The translations under genes and the position numbers were made by a program. This document shows, one piece after another, positions 5,429-7,683 of a DNA stretch of 7,683 nucleotides. How positions within the stretch are numbered: the stretch's first letter is position 1; the number at the start of each line of letters is the position of its first letter. The DNA is from Bdellovibrio sp. (lineage in GTDB: Bacteria; Bdellovibrionota; Bdellovibrionia; Bdellovibrionales; UBA1609). Below the pieces are notes generated by a model. The model searched no databases, had not been told where the DNA came from, and saw only the letters and a program-made list of their open reading frames with translations. The stretch lies in contig RFKI01000064.1 of NCBI GenBank assembly GCA_003694355.1, positions 1 through 7,683 on the forward strand. Direction: 5' to 3'.

Positions 5429-7068
5429 AAAGGATTTTTTTTGTTGTTTTGTTTTATGGGTTTTTTGTAAAAGCTGTCCCCTTTGAAGGTTCACAAATTG
5501 TGATTTCTGGGCCCAATCATTATGCTATTGAAGCGGGAACACGGATGGCGGAAAAAGGTGGTAATGTGGTGGATGTGGCTGTTACTGTGGGCTTGGTTTT
5601 GTCAGTGACAAATCCCTATCATGCAGCCTTAGGGGGTGGGGGGTTTGCATTGATCAAAATGAAGGGTCATCCAGTCGTGGTTTTGGATTTTAGGGAAGTG
5701 GCTCCCGCTTCCATGGATAAGAATTATTATTTAAGTAAAGGGGAAATGGCCTCCCGCTTGGGAGGGACCGCTGTTGGGGTTCCTGGTTTTCCTGCAGGTT
5801 TGTGGGCCATGCATCAGAAATATGGAAAATTGAAATGGAAAACCCTTTTTAAGGAAGCTTTACATTTGGCTAAAAATGGCTTTCGTGTTTCTGGGGAGTG
5901 GGTGGATCGAGTTCACAAAGCCTCTAAACATTTTTCTGCCTCTGGGGGGAAGAAGTTTTTTCTTAAAAAAGGGAAAGTTTTCTATCGCCCTGGTGAAGTG
6001 CTTCGGCAGAAGGCTTTGTATCAGGCTTTGAAGCTCTTTAGAAATAAAGGGGCTTCAGGGTTTTACAAAGGGCGTGTTGCTCAAGACATTGTTCTTTCTG
6101 TGAATAATGCTGGTGGAGAAATGACCCTTAAAGATTTGGAAAACTACCAAGTGAAGTGGCGTCAACCCATGGAAGCTTCTTTTTATAATTATCATTTGTA
6201 TTTAATGCCTCCTCCAAGTAGTGGAGGTGTTGTTATTAAGACAGCTTTGTATCTTCTTGAACATTTACATCCAGAAAAGTTTGAAGCCTTTAGCGGAGAA
6301 GAATATCATCTCATTGGAGAGATTTTAAGCCGTTCATTTCGGGGTCGGGCTCTTCTTGGCGATCCTGATTTTTATTCTAATCCTTTGAAAAAGTTACTGT
6401 CAGAAAAGTACTTATCTTTTTTGAAAAAAAGCATTTCTCAAGAGAAAGCCATACATTTAAAACCCCTAGATCTCAAAGATCTTAAGGAGAGCTCTCAAAC
6501 CACCCATTATTCTATTTTGAATAAAGATGGAGACGCTGTCAGTCTTACCGTGACTTTAAATGGTAATTTTGGTTCTGGGGTGGTGAGTGAAAAGTATGGG
6601 ATTGCTTTAAATAATGAGATGGATGACTTTACCACTCATCCAGGAAAACCGAACATGTATGGGCTTATTCAAGGATCCGGGAACTATGTTCAAGCTGGAA
6701 AACGCCCTTTAAGTTCCATGAGTCCCACTTTGGTTGAAAAGGATCGAAAAATCGTAATGTCTTTAGGAGCGCCCGGGGGACCTCGTATTATTAGTGGTGT
6801 GATTCAGGTATTATATCGAACGCTTGTTCGGAAGATGGATATGGACTCGGCCATTCAGGCCAGAAGAGTGCATCATCAGTTTTTGCCAAAAGTTTTGTTT
6901 GTGGATGAAGTGGGCTTTTCACCAGACACGATTCGAGTGCTGGAGAAAAAAGGGCATCAGGTGAAAAGAAGCTGGAATAGCCGCGTGTATGGTGTCTGGT
7001 TAAAACCTTCTGGCATTCTGGAAGGAGCTTTTGACTCAAGAGGAGATGGGGCTGTTTCTGGATTTTAA
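5425..7068 (+). CDS. ggt: Gamma-glutamyltransferase / glutathione hydrolase, secreted
   Basis: An N-terminal-nucleophile hydrolase that cleaves gamma-glutamyl bonds (glutathione and conjugates), normally periplasmic. The 547-residue precursor starts with a Sec signal peptide (KR, then hydrophobic residues 4-15, plausible cut after VKA at 17). Seen in order: GGGGFALI (70-77), FREVAP with Arg90 (89-94), PPPSSGG (262-268), then the autoprocessing site Gln358|Thr359 in TTHYS. Residues corresponding to E. coli Thr391, Asn411, Gln430, Asp433, Ser462-463 and Gly483-484 appear here at a constant offset of 32: Thr359, Asn379, Glu398, Asp401, Ser430-431 and Gly451-452. The one change, Gln to Glu (NNEMDDF), is the human GGT1 state. 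A lid-loop segment before KRPLSSMSP is present. GTG 5425 overlaps the trmB stop by 4 nt and has GGAGG at 5415-5419, so coupled translation is likely. Confidence 0.95.
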   Translation: MKRIFFVVLFYGFFVKAVPFEGSQIVISGPNHYAIEAGTRMAEKGGNVVDVAVTVGLVLSVTNPYHAALGGGGFALIKMKGHPVVVLDFREVAPASMDKNYYLSKGEMASRLGGTAVGVPGFPAGLWAMHQKYGKLKWKTLFKEALHLAKNGFRVSGEWVDRVHKASKHFSASGGKKFFLKKGKVFYRPGEVLRQKALYQALKLFRNKGASGFYKGRVAQDIVLSVNNAGGEMTLKDLENYQVKWRQPMEASFYNYHLYLMPPPSSGGVVIKTALYLLEHLHPEKFEAFSGEEYHLIGEILSRSFRGRALLGDPDFYSNPLKKLLSEKYLSFLKKSISQEKAIHLKPLDLKDLKESSQTTHYSILNKDGDAVSLTVTLNGNFGSGVVSEKYGIALNNEMDDFTTHPGKPNMYGLIQGSGNYVQAGKRPLSSMSPTLVEKDRKIVMSLGAPGGPRIISGVIQVLYRTLVRKMDMDSAIQARRVHHQFLPKVLFVDEVGFSPDTIRVLEKKGHQVKRSWNSRVYGVWLKPSGILEGAFDSRGDGAVSGF

Positions 7069-7682
7069 AGAAAAAAACTTTCCTCTTCTTCAAATTGTTT
7101 TTTGGCTTCTTCCCATGAAGGCCCTGTGGCCTTCCAGTCTTCAAGGATTTTTTGATTTCTCTCTAAAGGTGTATCAGAGAGCCAATAAAAGATATTTTCT
7201 TCCAGTTGAACCATTTGAAAAAGGGGAGCTTCTTTGTAGGCTCTCCAAAAAGCTTTATCAAAAAAACCAGTAAAAACGGTTGTTGCAAAGCCTTTCTGTT
7301 GAATGAGATCTCCTAAGTGCTCAGGGCCTAAGAGATGATAGGCTCCATAGAAAACAAAAAACTTGTTTTGAGGTGAATCCTTTTTTTTCTGAATTAAGAT
7401 TTTGCTGATAAGAGAATCTCTTTCCTTTAAAGGTAAGTCTCCAGAGTTTTTATGTTCTGGCAGTAGGATTTTTATATGATTTTTTTTACAAAAGCTTAAA
7501 AGTCTTCCATAAAGGGAAAGGTTAAAGTTCCAGAAGTTTTTTTCTTTGAGAAGAGAAAGAAAGTGCTTTAAAGAAGAAGCACCTTTTAAATAAAGTTGCA
7601 GTTCTGGGAGGAGTTCCTGAGGAATCCACTCAAAAACGACAGTTATTTTTTTTGAAGGAAGTGTATTTCGCGCAACTTTTAA
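7065..7682 (-). CDS. ChaN-like (DUF399, Tiki-superfamily) protein, 5' partial
   Basis: This minus-strand frame is open from the right edge to a TAA at 7067-7065 and yields 205 C-terminal residues; its start lies beyond the window. Features: VVFEWIPQELLPELQLYLKG (residues 15-34 of the fragment), like the 'LEW(V/M)P...LD-x-YL-x-G' segment of ChaN lipoproteins; WNFNLSLYGRLL (51-62), like 'W-GF-x-W-x-LY-x-PLL'; LPLKERDSLISKIL (83-96); and FFVFYGAYHLLGPEHL (108-123), like the conserved strand plus His motif near the family's C-terminal end. ChaN binds haem in Campylobacter; many relatives are uncharacterised envelope lipoproteins. The lipobox and first catalytic-like motif would be upstream, so export cannot be confirmed. 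It converges on ggt with overlapping stop codons and no spacer. The tail is acidic (QFEEEES). Confidence 0.72.
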   Translation of the reverse strand, partial: LKVARNTLPSKKITVVFEWIPQELLPELQLYLKGASSLKHFLSLLKEKNFWNFNLSLYGRLLSFCKKNHIKILLPEHKNSGDLPLKERDSLISKILIQKKKDSPQNKFFVFYGAYHLLGPEHLGDLIQQKGFATTVFTGFFDKAFWRAYKEAPLFQMVQLEENIFYWLSDTPLERNQKILEDWKATGPSWEEAKKQFEEEESFFL

Positions 7683-7683
7683 C

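Noticed and set aside
6791..7144. 117-codon minus-strand frame over the ggt 3' end
   Set aside because: Overlaps conserved ggt coding and is in a different frame from the ChaN-like gene, which accounts for the minus strand after 7065.
7031..7273. 80-codon forward frame after ggt
   Set aside because: It is antisense to the ChaN-like frame, has no family motif, and starts inside ggt.

Overview
The window is an AT-rich bacterial chromosomal segment with short spacers, Shine-Dalgarno-led genes and housekeeping functions. No phage, plasmid, insertion sequence or CRISPR signal is visible. The gene set, the style of the Gly/Tyr/Pro-rich lipoprotein, and the ChaN-like and DUF6036-like proteins suggest a low-GC Gram-negative of the former Deltaproteobacteria, possibly Bdellovibrionota. 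That placement is inference from protein style only; no rRNA or marker tree is available here.

Layout. (1) Positions 3-2696 hold a three-gene forward operon: the C-terminal part of an HD-domain nucleotide phosphohydrolase (cut by the window start), purD (purine synthesis) and a short TsaC/YrdC enzyme (tRNA t6A precursor). The spacings are 13 nt and then a 13-nt overlap. (2) Positions 2697-3175 contain no convincing protein gene but are rich in secondary structure. Three nested pairings (2749-2763 with 2941-2951, 2796-2801 with 2914-2919, and a 14-bp hairpin at 2864-2901) outline a rod-like RNA of about 200 nt. Switch-like and hairpin elements follow, then a promoter and a 24-bp dyad in front of the next gene. 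(3) Positions 3176-3627 hold a decayed DUF6036/AbiEii-like nucleotidyltransferase. Its N-terminal domain is intact and its C-terminal remnant continues in another reading frame. (4) Positions 3628-3914 are non-coding, with a 10-bp tandem repeat, a 14-bp palindrome and a long interrupted hairpin. (5) Positions 3915-4637 encode an exported lipoprotein of unknown function, closed by a clear terminator. (6) Positions 4721-7068 form a trmB-ggt pair: the tRNA m7G46 methyltransferase overlaps a secreted gamma-glutamyltransferase by 4 nt. Its near-consensus promoter starts in the terminator stem and places trmB on a nearly leaderless mRNA. (7) On the minus strand, 7065-7682 is the C-terminal 205 residues of a ChaN-like (DUF399) protein, convergent with ggt. 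The two stop codons share one TTAA.

How the genes relate. The first operon and trmB are nucleotide and tRNA-modification housekeeping genes. The lipoprotein, Ggt and probably the ChaN-like protein act in the envelope or periplasm. No obvious new multi-gene defence or biosynthetic system is present. The least explained parts are the structured spacer at 2742-3040, the broken nucleotidyltransferase with its operator-like dyad, and the hairpin leader of the lipoprotein gene.
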